From assembly GCA_030248215.1 (NCBI GenBank), contig JASANG010001414.1:827012-891011 (forward strand): a stretch of 64,000 bases of DNA, in the 5' to 3' direction. Source of the stretch: Enoplolaimus lenunculus (lineage: Eukaryota > Nematoda > Enoplea > Enoplida > Thoracostomopsidae). Position numbers and translations under genes: made by a program. Below are positions 25,961 through 38,200 of this stretch, in pieces (the stretch's first letter is position 1; each line of letters begins with the position of its first letter). Below the pieces are notes generated by a model. It was not told the origin of the DNA and ran no database searches. It worked only from the letters and a program-made list of their open reading frames with translations.

Positions 25961-27067
25961 TGAAAACCCTAAATGGAACTTTTGTGTCGCTACCTTGGGT
26001 GGTAGCCGCGGCGGCATTCCCAACCACCTACTATACGGTTAAGTAGATACGTATGTAAGACAGATCTCTCCTCTCGCGTTACTATTTATTTTATTGCTAC
26101 ACCTAAACTTAAACCTAAATATAAGCCAAAGAGGCTAAGCAACCTTAAGGCTATACTTTATTCGTACAGCTCAATTATACGTGGGCGAAGTAAAAAGCAA
26201 ACAAGTACCCGTCCTAAAGTCGTAACAACAGACAAAAAGTGTGTACCAACGGAGATACGTAATTTTGTCGGTGTCGACGAACTGAATGAAATTATTTACA
26301 AATTGTTATTGTGTCGATTGAACAAAAATAATTGTGTTACATATTATAATGTAGAAAAGTTAATTGTCGCGATAATAGCGCATCGCAACACACGTTAAAA
26401 GCGCATATATATGTAGCACCAGGGCGTTGGGCCAGGATTTCGTTTCGGCTAGATATAATCTGCTGATGTAAAATGTTAGATCCAAGCATAGCTGATTAGT
26501 GATTAGCGGTATTATTCTGCCTCCAAGGATCCAGTAGATTGATATATAGATCTGGTAAAAAGTACCGTTTTATTGTTTGTTTAGAAAATTTTGGAGGGGA
26601 TTTGTCTGTCCATTGTTGCACGCGTTTGAACGCAACGCGCTCAAGCGTATACGTGCACATGCGTATCAAAGTTAATAACAAGGCAAAAATATGTACAGTT
26701 TTGACGCTAGTTTGCTACATGCTGAGTTCGCTGTTGCGCCAATGCAGTTGCATGCAATTACCGCTGTTGTTACAGTGGCTTTTATTAGCGAAATATAAAA
26801 CGAATTATTTTCGGTCATTTTGATTTTTGACGCACCGTGGACGACGATGTGGTGTATGAATGATGTACGGATGTGGCTGTTGTAACTATATTATAACGAG
26901 TCGTGTTACTTGTATCAATGAAGACAGTAAAAATTTATGAATGAAATTAAAATTCGGCAGCGAAGTGTGAACTTTGCAGTGTATTTTTTTGTGAATGAAA
27001 ATAAAATACAAAACGAGCTAGTAGTGTATAATTGTGGGTTTCGTTGGTTTACAAGCCGCGGTCTGTA

Positions 27068-27500
27068 CTGTAGTGACCTGAATAAGAGGGGGACTGATAT
27101 TTATTTAGCGTCTCCAGAGGGTACCCCCTTCTTGTGATTCGGTTACAGACTGTTATTTATTTTCAACCAGCCCTGTGCCACCCTTCCTTACTGATATATA
27201 TCCGGATTGCAACTATCCGTTGAATTTAACGGTTTTTACCTTCCATTGAAAGCTTGAGCGGCGATAATGCAGGGTTATACTTAGGAATGTACTTTCAAAA
27301 TTTAAGTACGCTTTAAAGTTTCAAACTCAAATTATTTGGTCCTGGAGTCATTTATGCGCTACAATTAGGAATAATTGACATTTATGGACTCTAATTAGGG
27401 TTTAGGGACTCTAACCGCTTACGGACTCTTATTAGGGATACGGACTCCGATTTATTGGGACTCAAAATGGGGACCCCACCTCTTATTCGGGTCAATACAG
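27068..27500. mobile_element. pogo/Tigger-like MITE, copy 1
   Basis: The terminal inverted repeats are CTGTAGTGACCTGAATAAGA and CTGTATTGACCCGAATAAGA, each flanked by TA (27066-27067 and 27501-27502). CAGTAnTGACCCG-type ends with a TA duplication are typical of pogo/Tigger (Tc1-mariner superfamily). The right arm has iterated GGACTCTAATTAGGG words. Confidence 0.7.
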
Positions 27501-28047
27501 TAGTTAGAGTAATTTCTTAGATTAGTTTGTAATTCTAAGCCTCTCTAAGCATGCCTAATCCCGTGGGGTGGGGGGATCATAAGAGCCCGAATTTGTTAAA
27601 ACTTTACTACGTACACAGTAGATCGCAATTTTAATGGAGCCGAAAATATTTTTCATAGACTACTCTACTCGATCGGTTTTATTGATTAAACCCGACTAAT
27701 CAAGTCTGAAATCAAATAATCGTGGAAGTAGTATTGTATGAAGTTTTAGTAACCAGTCGCCTGGCTCGCTGCCAGTGTACCACAACTGTGCGATAAATCT
27801 AAATAAACAAATATATAGGTACATATGCATTGCATAGTTCAGGCCCGTTGTTCTAGCCAGCTCAACATGCTAGGGAGGGGTAAAAAGTTTCTAGACACGC
27901 GTGCGAGAATTGCACACGACCTGCAGTGGCGTAAAAAATTGTCTAGGGCTAAGTTCTCCGTGTCCCCCCTATGGTAACAGGCGTCTAATAAATATGTGAA
28001 TATGTACATAGATAGGTGTATACGCGGTACATAGATAGGTGTATACG

Positions 28048-28286
28048 CGGCGGCGTTTCCAGGATTTTCTGACGGGGGGATTCAAGTGTTATCGAACGCA
28101 AAAATTGTAAGATAGGGACCTTATCATTTTATCACCGAAAAATTTTCTGAGCTGAAAAAATTGTAAGGTGACCTTATCATTTTATATCACCAAAAAACTT
28201 TCTGATGGGAACATTGTAAGGTAATGATTTTATCTTTTTTTAAAAAAATCTGTTGGGAGCATACGCCCCCCCTGGATCCGCAAATG
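28048..28286. mobile_element. hAT-Tip100-like MITE, diverged
   Basis: The left end, CGGCGGCGTTTCCAGGATTT, and the right end, CCCCCCCTGGATCCGCAAATG, are diverged forms of CAGTGGCG..CCAGG. Flanks TGTATACG and TGTACACG agree at 7 of 8. Inside, two similar segments (TTGTAAG..GACCTTATCATTTTAT) repeat. Confidence 0.72.
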
Positions 28287-28637
28287 TGTACACGCTATAG
28301 CATCACACATTCCTCTAGTAGTAGCTTGTGTTATTTGTCCATTAAACCGGTAGAAATCAATTTGGGTTCTTGTGTGTATATGCAATGTATAAAACTTGTG
28401 GTGGTATGCATATTGCATCTGTAAAATAATACATATTTATCTGGTGGCTCTTGGCTTCGATTATTACTGGCATTTAATAATTATTGGCATTGGTATCGAT
28501 TAAAATTTGAAAATCAGCTGTTAGTAGAAGAAGTGGTGTAGTATACGACTTTGATTGAATTTGGCGACCGAATGGGGTGTGAAACTTTTGGCGAACGTAT
28601 TTAAACAGGGCACGTATATATGCGGCAGCCCGATTTT

Positions 28638-29268
28638 GGGTGTTTTCCGTTATCCCCCCAAACCGAGTTTGCCAAAAATGGTTGGATTTTGAAACTTGCA
28701 TATTTGATTTGCGTTTCTCATGACCTCCCCTGATCATTCCACGCCTAAATTTGAATTTTTGCAAAATTCTATTCTTAAGGTCCCAAGGTCCACCCGAAGG
28801 GTCCCAAAATTTTTTTGGCAAAGTGTTAGACAAGTTATATTTCACTCGACGCAGTTGGCAGAGCTGAGTTGAATGGTTTTGTGAATTTTCCGCAATCAAA
28901 TGGCTGGCTAACGAGAATGGTCTAATAATAACTGATTTGTTCACAGTCTCTAATGGTTGGCAGCGCGCCAAATCGGTTATCTGACCATAACTCGTTTGCC
29001 AAACGCCTGGTTGCGTAAAATTCAACACCGTTCGACTCAGCTCTGCAAGTTGCGTCGAATGGTATATAATTTGTCAAAGTTTTTGACAAAATTTTTTTAG
29101 ATCCCATGGAGGGACTTTGAGAACTTACAATAAATCGAATTTGTCTTTAATTCAAATTCAAACGTGCAATGATCAGTGCAGGTCACGAGAAGCTCAAATA
29201 TGCAAAAAAATTTCAAATTTCAATTGTTTTTGAGCAATCACGGGCTGGAGGGATATCGCAAAAGACCC
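28638..29268. mobile_element. Long foldback element, copy 3
   Basis: It has the same architecture as 22272-22847, from GGGTGTTTTCCGTTATCCCC to GGGATATCGCAAAAGACCC, with the same inner palindrome. The 184-codon minus-strand frame in this element arises from the repeat and is not a gene. Confidence 0.82.
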
Positions 29269-30364
29269 GCGCGATTTAAGTCAGCTCAAATGTTAACTTC
29301 TTCCCGCATTAGAGTCACATCGAGCCTAAGGCGTTAACTTTATAAATGTAGAGGAAAAGATGCACAAAGAGTCTGCCTTTATAAATATATACTGTTCATT
29401 GCCTAAAATTTGGCCATAGATTAATCGTTGCATACCATACAAGCGGTTAATTGCCATCAAGCATTCGTCGCATAGTACGTACAATAGGGTATCTGGCTCC
29501 GGTAACAAAGTGACAACTGGCTCCGACAATTTCACAATATTTCTCAGCAATTTTTGTTCCAAACGCGTAAAATTAGTACTTTCAGAAGCCCAGTGAACGC
29601 TAAGAACCCTGTAAAAGCAAGATTGTAACATATTTTAGGAAGTAGTACGAAATTAGCGTGAGTAAGTTTCAGTTTTTCGTCGAAATATGCACTGAAACAT
29701 CCGTTTCCGGCAGTTGACACAGCCGGATATTGTACTATCGGGCTACGGTATTTTTTTAATATCCGATTGAACTCTGCTACCCAGACCAGAAAAATAGTGT
29801 TTATACGGAGCACACCGGATCTCGTTGAAAGCGTTTTACTTCGCCCAAAATTTTCTGCTTTGTGTAGTTATTTCGACTGAGGAGCGAAAAAACCAAGCCA
29901 AAGGCAGACTATAGTTAACACGGACATCAAGTTCCAGTCAATCTGATTAAAAAATAAAAGTATATATTTCTTTAATACATATTATGTAACATTTTATGGG
30001 CGTGTAAACCTATTCGTTGGAAACTTATATTTTCAACAATTAGAGTTTATCAGGTCGGCTCCCTAAAATATGTTTTTAGATCTGTTGTGTACATGGACAC
30101 ATTTCGTCTGTGCATTAATTGGTATGTTTTTATGGATTGTAAATATTTTGAAGATATACGTACGTATAATATAAAGTTGTGTTTTTGGTGACAGGAAATC
30201 TTTTTGTGTTCTTTGTATATACGTTTGATTTGATGGTGAAATTTAATTGAGTATAATCATCTTCTTAAACTTATATATGTTACATAATAGGTCGTCCGTC
30301 CGCGATATGCAAATGTCGCTTTTAAAATTTGTCGAGTGAAAATTGCAGTATTCGACTGCTACAG

Positions 30365-30436
30365 GCCCCGAGCTTTGGTTTTAGTGGGCCGGGCAACCCT
30401 GGACACGGCGCTGCCGAAAAACATACAAACATGCTG
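30365..30436 (+). CDS. Possible small in-phase exon inside the long intron
   Basis: A CTACAG acceptor precedes 24 codons that end at a CTG|GTATCA donor. Both ends are phase 0, so the piece would fit between 9534-10235 and 44489-44639 without shifting frame. The translation is rich in Pro, Gly and His (starting APSFGFSGPGNPGHG), similar in composition to the 44489 exon. There is no recognisable domain, and the 133-bp tandem duplication begins about 70 bases downstream. It may be chance; RNA evidence would be needed. Confidence 0.2.
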
Positions 30437-30502
30437 GTATCATTCTGTAGCAAACGTCTTGCTGTAGCAAATAGCAGTTTAACCGTTGTTGCCGAGCTCA
30501 TG

Positions 30503-30768
30503 CACGTACGTTTGTGCTAAATCTAGAATTAAGTATCATACATTGCTGACGAGTATGTTGGAACGTATATTCTCGCTAGTCTCAGTCAGTCAGTCCAGTC
30601 AGTCGATTTAGATGCTGTTTTGAGTCACAAAATATCACGTACATTTGCGCTAAATCTAGAATTAAGTATCATACATTGCTGACGAGTATGTTGGAACGTA
30701 TATTCTCGCTAGTCTCAGTCAGTCAGTCCAGTCAGTCGATTTAGATGCTGTTTTGAGTCACAAAATAT
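30503..30768. repeat. 133-bp perfect-length tandem duplication
   Basis: Units 30503-30635 and 30636-30768 differ at about two positions near their starts. Each contains a short CAGTCAGTCAGT-type run. Recent by its near identity. Confidence 0.95.
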
Positions 30769-31327
30769 GACTTACTGTAGCGTCAAACACGACAAAATAG
30801 CATCAATATATATATAGCATGTGTGTTGTAGTGCAGCCAATTCAGTCCTACAACAAGAGTTCCAAGCGTAAATCGAACGGCAATTCAAAATCACACGGCT
30901 TGTGTAAAATGCGGGTAATCGATTTGATGAAATGTATTCTGTGATCGCCATGGAAGCGTCTGTTATAACACAGTGGGCAGTTTTGAGTGGATTGAGTTGA
31001 ACTGCGCAATACGTATCTGATGGGCAAAGCTGTGAACGTTTATGTTAGCATTAAATCGATTATGTTTACTTTGAGACCGTTGGCAGTAGTAAGCTGTGTG
31101 GTGCGGGGTTGCATTGTTATATATAGCGCAGATCTGCTGAGCAATGCGGGCGGGTGATAAAGTTTCACGCATTGGACCGATATACAAGTTGAGTTTTGCG
31201 GTGCAGTAGGCATGTGCGTTTACTGCTGCTGTTGGCGCTGTTTGTCGCGTTTGAACGGTGGTACAGGTGTTGTCGTTGGTCGTGTTTTGTTCGGTGCTAG
31301 CATGGCTGCGTTATAGTAGCTGTTACA

Positions 31328-31339
31328 GTTGTTGCTGAG

Positions 31340-31425
<86 letters not shown>

Positions 31426-31493
31426 GCTGATGGTGTTGTTGTTGTTGCTGTTGGTGTTTTTGTTGTTGATGTTACTGTTGTTGTTTTTGTTAC

Positions 31494-31530
<37 letters not shown>

Positions 31531-31545
31531 GCTGGTGGTGTTTTT
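31328..31545. repeat. (TTG)n microsatellite
   Basis: A long run of TGT/TTG triplets with interruptions. It produces an apparent poly-Leu frame (31340 onward) that is not a gene. Confidence 0.97.
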
Positions 31546-32433
31546 GTTGAGCTGTTGTGTTTGGTATTATGGTATTTGTTCGTTTCTGTGTGTAACTATT
31601 GAGATAATTGGTGTTTGAATGAAAAGAAGACGTAGCAAAAATCGTTCATCGCTCGGTGGACGTCACTGTTTTTTTGAGTGTGAATCTATAGTTCGAATGC
31701 GAACAGCAAGCACGTCAGAGAGCGCGGGTGTCGCGTATATTTATGCTTAATTACAGTATTCGACGGAGATGAGCAAAAAGAGGTGTCGTAGTATTTGGAG
31801 AACGCTTTTTGACAATAAATAATCGTTGTACGTACAATACGAACGCATATATATGTATGTTTGATGGGCGTGAGATTGAAAAGCGAAACATAAAAAGTTA
31901 TTCGGATAAATAGCACGGGTATACACATAGATGAGTGCTTTATTTGTGGCGAGGAGAAAAGGATAAATAAATTTGTACGTATTTCGCTGTTGGGTGAGAA
32001 CGAATCGGACGCTTTTTTGTCATTGAAATATAAAGATTCACCAGATATTGTAGTTTTTCGATGTGTGTTCTTGTTCTGTAATATATTTATTTTCGAGTTT
32101 ATATGATATTTAAAGCATGTATTTGCAGCGATATTTTTGAGGTGAGATAATCGACTATGAATACATTATGTATGTACCTATATATATATGCATGTATTTA
32201 TGTATATATACGTATGTATTTATGGAAAGTACTAGTATATCATCAGCAACCGCTGGATAATTGCAATGCTGTGTCGTCCGCTTCCCAAAGTTGAAAAATT
32301 GTAATAACAACATCGCGGTATAGTTAGTTTTAGTTAGCATTTTGTTGAGGCGCGCGTTTTTTTGTTCATTCATTGTTAATATTTTGTTCGGAATGCATTC
32401 GCCAATTGATCGGTATACATACTGTAGGTATAC

Positions 32434-32839
32434 CAGGGTGCAAAGCGGAAGTGGATTATATCGGAATCGGAACGGCAAATTTATACCGGAATCGGAATCG
32501 GAACTACAATTTTTGTGACTATACAGATAATTTGTATTCGCAAGTGTAATATTGATTTAGGGTGTCTGTTGGCCGGCGACAATTCTCAAAACCGTCGCAT
32601 GAACAAATTGGCAATCATTTTTCGGCTCTGTAAAACTAAACTACAATCAATTATTGATAAGTTAACTGATCGAAAACAATTTAATAGACAAATGATGCAG
32701 AATTTTTATACCACATATCACAACAAGTAGGTCTAAAATTAAAATCTGGAAATTCCGATTCCGATTGATTACACAATCGGAATCGGAACTCGTTTTGAAT
32801 CGGAATTCTAATCGGAATCCGAATTCCGATTGCACCCTG
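32434..32839. mobile_element. hAT-like MITE, TCGGAATCGGAA family, complete
   Basis: The copy starts CAGGGTGCAAAGCGGAAGTG and ends GAATTCCGATTGCACCCTG. The subterminal arms are runs of ATCGGA in both orientations. Its 10-base terminus CAGGGTGCAA is the same as that of the CCGGAATTCCGG family. The flanks share an imperfect 12-mer (CTGTAGGTATAC / CTGTACCTATAC), so the exact duplication is unclear. Length 406 bp. Confidence 0.8.
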
Positions 32840-34129
32840 CTGTACCTATACGTTTTGGATCAGATGGAGCCAACCTGACATACAAGTGTTACATTTGATT
32901 TGGATGTTAGAAAAAATAGTTAGTTGTTACGAGTTGGTTTCAATTTGTGGTCATTAATAAGGCGGTGCAAAATTTTAATTTCTAACTTTGTAAAAAAATG
33001 TAACCTTGCATGCACAAGGATCAAGCTATCGGACCTATTTATCTCTACCCTGAAATTGGTTGTGCGTGTGTGTGTTTGGGGTCGTGTGATTGGCATACTA
33101 ACTGACATGGATCACAGGTATATAATTGATTCATCACAAGTGTTGATGTTAGCGGCGATGGCTGTCGTTAAATCCAAGCTATTGTGGTTTCCTAACCATT
33201 TAGTTTGGCAAAGCAATTTATTAATAGTCTAAAAGAGTAAGTGCTTTGAGATGAGAATCATTTTGAACGAATGGCTTTTTGATGCTTGTATTGTTGTTGC
33301 TGTCTCTTAGCCTCAAAACTTTCACCGCTAATTGCTACCAGATATAAATTTATGCTATTTTGTTGAAGCATTAACGCATCGTCGTTGCTTAGATGGTGGT
33401 GGCAGAATGGTATGGTCTTGGAAATCTAGAGCACTTGTAAATAATAGCCGCATTTAAGGTGGTAATTTAGGGACATTGGGACGAATCAATATACGGCAGG
33501 TATTGAGTAGTTTCGATGATTACTGCAGTACATTGCTTGCGGTGGCTGGTATATGCCCAGTCGTGAATATAAAGCGAATTTGTTTCTATACGTACCGATT
33601 AACGACAACATGTTAATGGCGATAAACCATTATATATACATTGTTAGATATATACATGAATTTTAGTTAATAACACTTGATAATACTGCAATTTAAGCAA
33701 TGTTAAATGGGTCGTCGTTGTACTTTAACAATGGACTCCAGTCTCCGGTATTGTAGTTGCGGTTGGAAGTTGCAGATGTGACATTTGCTGATTTTAGGCT
33801 TCAACTTTGTGTGTATTATCGTAATTTTGTTGTAATGTATGCGATATCAGAATAAATTCCTTTTTAACGTTGCAGAATGTGTGGATAAAATCGCTGGTCA
33901 TTGTTTATTGCTTCGGCAGCTTAAAACAGTGTAAATTTGGTGCGTGAGTGAACGACTGTTGCAAATATATGTAACAAATCCAGAAATAGAAATCGTATTA
34001 TAAATAGCAGTTGAAAGTAATTTTGAGTGAAAATAGTGAAATATAAAACTTACAGATCTGTGACCACTCCAGTTGGAGCAACTCAAAATAATGGAAAAAT
34101 TTGAAGTTATTGATTACTCATTATTTATT

Positions 34130-35216
34130 GAGCGAAGCTCGTAGTTTCGCGAAGGGTTTTATGTTTTCTACTTGGGGGTCGAAAGGTGGATGTCCATCTG
34201 TCCGTCCGAAAAGAATCTCAGGAACCGCTGAACTGATTTTAATAAACTTGTTTTGTTTGAAAGCCAATTTTCCTGGGGTGTTAACCTCGCATTGGGGTTT
34301 CAAAATTGCAAGCCGTTTAGTAGGTACAGGCTAATTTGCATAATTATTTAAGCCTAAATTAGGACTTTCCACTCCACAATATTTCACTAATTATTACAGT
34401 TAGAAGCAATCTAATTTTAGCATTAAAGGGTTTTTGGGTGCAAGGAATCTGCGTAGACTGTTTACAAACCTCCAAAACCGATACTTGAGCAACTAGCTAA
34501 TAGGTAATTTGCATATTAGCATAGTTTATTAACCTAAATTAGGACTTTTTACAATATTTCACTAAATATAATTTCAGCAGTAAAGGGTTTTTAGGTGCGA
34601 GAAATTTGAATAAACTGTTTACAAACATCCAAAACCGATAATTGAATAGTTAGCTAATATCTAATTTGCATATTAGCTTAATTGACAAGACAAAATTAGG
34701 ACTTTTTAAATTATTTCACTAATCCTTAGGGTTTATTGAAGGTTTTTTGGTGCGAAGTATCTGAATAAATTGTTTACAAACCTCCAAAACCGATAATTGA
34801 GTAGTTAGCTAATAGATAATTTGCATATAAGCATAATTGATAAACCTAAATTAGGCGTTTTTACAATGTTTCACTAATTATTAGGGTTACAAGCAATCTA
34901 ATTTCAGCAATAATGGGTGTTCGGGTGCAAGAAATCTGAATAAATCGCCTACAAACCTTTAAAAGCGATTATCGAATAGTTATCTAATGGCTAATTTGCG
35001 TATTAGCAAAGGTTATAAGCCTAAATAATGGCTTTTTAAATTTCTCAAATTATTAGGGTTACTGAAGGGTTTTTGAGTGCGAGGAATCTGAATAAATTGT
35101 TTACAAACCTCCAAAACCAATAAATGAATAGTTAGCTAATAACTAATTTGCATATTAGCTTAAGTACTTACGTGTGTTCGAGCTTCGCACAATACATGTA
35201 GTCCCACTACGACTGG
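34130..35216. mobile_element. Helitron/Helentron-like element with internal tandem repeats
   Basis: The left end has GAGCGAAGCTCGTAGTTTCG; GCGAAGCTCG (34132-34141) recurs inverted at 35179-35188 as subterminal repeats. The right end has a 5-bp stem GTAGT-CCC-ACTAC (35198-35210), then GACTGG. Between 34350 and 35170 about five diverged units of 150-180 bp repeat, each with CCTAAATTAGGACTTTT, ACAAACCTCCAAAACCGATA and TAGCTAATTTGCATATTAGC. Subterminal inverted repeats, a 3' hairpin and internal tandem arrays are typical of non-autonomous Helentrons. No Rep/helicase is present and the class assignment is inference. Confidence 0.55.
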
Positions 35217-38200
35217 TAATATTAGCATGATCATCATAAAGTTGAGGATGCAGTAACAACAGTTGTCTGATTGTCAGGAGACTTTTCTTTCTTGTTGCGA
35301 ACTGCCAAGGTTTTCCTTCGAAATATTTTCTAGTGATGTTGTAGTTTGATTTCGGTGATGTCGGCAGTCGGCTTGCTATTTAGCAGCAATATTGTGAATA
35401 TGAGCCAAGTTTGTTTAACTGGGGTCGTTTTAAGGCTAGCAGTATTAAGTTAATCCTTATTTGTGTAGGGGAAGCGGCAGTCGCAATGTTTTGATGTCAT
35501 CGTTTTTAGGAGTTTGAATGTTAGAAAAGTTGGGCAACGCATTCGAATAATTTCATCGAATGTAGGTAAACACCATGCTCGAGAACGGAGCGTTTAATTC
35601 AAGACGAGAAATACCTTTTTGCTATAGGCTGCCTCTCAAACTACTAGGTTCATAAATTACTTGAAATGTTTTGTGTTAAAAATGTTAACATCCTACGTTA
35701 ATGATTATTTTTTATTCGACAAAACCCACAAGAATGTCAAAATGAGTATCAATTGTAATTCGGAGTACTGCCAAACAGACGGGTGTTAGCGTTTTTTCGG
35801 CAATCGAACTACTTGTTGTTTTTGTTTTTGCAGAAATTCTAAATACCAGTAAATGTTGTGTCTTAATAGTAACAGCAGTTGGAAATACTTCAAAATTTAT
35901 CCGGTAAATATGTCAATGAATTGAAGGAGAATCGGAATTGATTTGAATTGTGACGAGCTGCTGCTAGTAGCACAACTGATGTTTTTGGGTTAAATATTTG
36001 ATTTTAAACACTCGAATTCAAATTGTTATATAATTGCTGGGTTGTTTACAGAAATCTTAAATTTAAAAATTTAAGTGTTCAAATGTGTCATGACAGTAAC
36101 AGCAGTTTGAATGGCTTCAAAATTTATCCGTTAAACACATATGTCAGTTACTGAGATAAAGAAATTAAAAACAAAACAGTGTTGTAGACTAAGGTAATTG
36201 GTGTGGTCTTCTCCAAACTAATTTGCTGATCAGACTCGTGTTATTAGTACCGGCAGTTCACCTGCACATTGTAGGATCGGGTACAGAAATTCTAAATTGT
36301 AGTAAACTTAAATATTGATAACTGGAGTTAAAATTGATTTGAATAACATGAGCGGTTCCTGCTAGTAGTAGCATTTACGTGATTTAGGGTTGAAAATATG
36401 TTTAAACCATCTGTTGTTTTGTTGGTGTGTGTGTGCGTAGTGTGCGTAGTGTATGTACTATGCAAATCATTTGTGATGAATGATAGATAACAGCACTATT
36501 GGCAGCATATTGTTGATGTTAGATGATCAGTTGACATGATGTGTTGTGAGAAGTTCATTTCCAGACATTGTTGCAGTTTCTTGTTTTGATTATATATATC
36601 CGGCGCATGGGCGGATCAAGACTAACAGCCGCTTGGAAACGAAACGTCACAGAACGCGAAATGCATTTGTTGATGTGTTATTCTTTCATTGTTAATTAGA
36701 GATGCTTTTTTTGCGTTCGTTCCAGTGATGTAGTAAAAGAGAAAAACTGCGGGATGTGGTCGAATGCTGCTAGTTCGTTTAGTTTTTGAGTCAGAAGTTA
36801 GGGTTACGTGTGCAGGGCGCAATCGGAATTACGATTCCGATTATAATTACGTTTAATCGGAATTTCCACGTTTTAATTTTAGACCGGCTTGTTGTGATAT
36901 GTTGTATAAAAATTGAGCATCATTTATGTATTTGTTTTCTATAAGTTATAACTTATCAGTAATTGAGTGTAGTTTAGATTTACAGAGCCAAAAAATGATT
37001 GTCATTTGGTTCATGCGACGTTTTTGAGAATCGTTGCCAGCCAACAGACGCCCTAAATCAATATTATACTTGTTAATGCGAGTTATCCGTATAGTCAGTT
37101 CCGATTCCGATTCGGGTATAATCCAGTTCCGCTTTGCACCCTGGTTACGTGGTACCACCTAAGTTGGGAAGAATTACGACTAGACTTGATTGTTATGCTT
37201 CAGTTTGGGAAAAGTTGGCTTAATTATTTATAGTTAAAAATGAAACATTCAAAAATTGAAATTACCTGTGCGCAATAGATTCTTTTAAATATTGGTTTGC
37301 TTTAATTTGTTATTTATATTTTTATTTATTTTATTGAGGTCTGTGCCTGTAATGTCAGATGAATGTAGCATGTATTACTAGTAGGTTACAATAATTGATG
37401 TTTTACATTGCGAACTAACGAACGGAATAACTTAAAAATTTGTGACACGTTTCGCGTTTGATTGACCCTACTTGCAAGTCGAGTTTGACAGTTGTATATA
37501 TCTGTCGCCGTTCGTTTATTCTCGCGATAGGTGATACACAGATTTGAGAATACAGGCTATACTCGTCGCTTATAGTAGGTAATGCCAAATCAACAAACAT
37601 CGCTTCTACTGGTTGTTACACTTCAGCGAACACCTTAGAACGACGTTGCAAGTAGTGTGTCGGTGTCGATATCGAAGTCATGTCATGAGCGGGATTGTGC
37701 AGTAGCGCGTGCGCATTTTACGGTTGTCACATAACGACAGAATTTGTGTTCGATTTATATGACACGTAAATTTGTACACAGGTCATTTGATTTGTGAACC
37801 GCCAGATATTGACACCAGTAAAACATATTAAAATATACGTACGTACTTTTTGGCGTCTTGCGGATTGTTTCGTTTGACAGCTCGTGTGCTCCGCTGCGTC
37901 GCTGCCTGTATTGCGTTTAGTTGCTTGCCTGTAGCTAGAGGGAAATTATTACGTGGGCGTCAGCGGCCTAGAATAATTTGGTCGCCATAGAAAAGTTTTA
38001 ATCTCGCATGTAAGTCGTCTGAAATCCTTGTACGCTCCTGTTGACATTTTCTAGTCCCCTCCTATCATGTTAAGCTGGTTACGGGCGTGAGCAGTTTTCT
38101 CAAAATGCACAGTGTTGTTGTGTTGTAACGAAGTTGCTGGTCACGGAATGTTGAGAGCAGATTTAGGTTTCTGTTAGGAGTTGTTTGTATGTTGGCGTTT

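Larger units (their letters stand above)
22856..27065. other. Non-coding stretch
   Basis: Apart from the repeats listed at 24276, 24795 and 25690 I see no gene or complete element. Confidence 0.5.

Noticed and set aside
28474-29028. 184-codon minus-strand frame
   Set aside because: It lies in the foldback element 28638-29268; the homologous copy at 22272 does not preserve it.
31340-31618. 92-codon poly-Leu frame
   Set aside because: It is the translation of a (TTG)n microsatellite and has no coding context.
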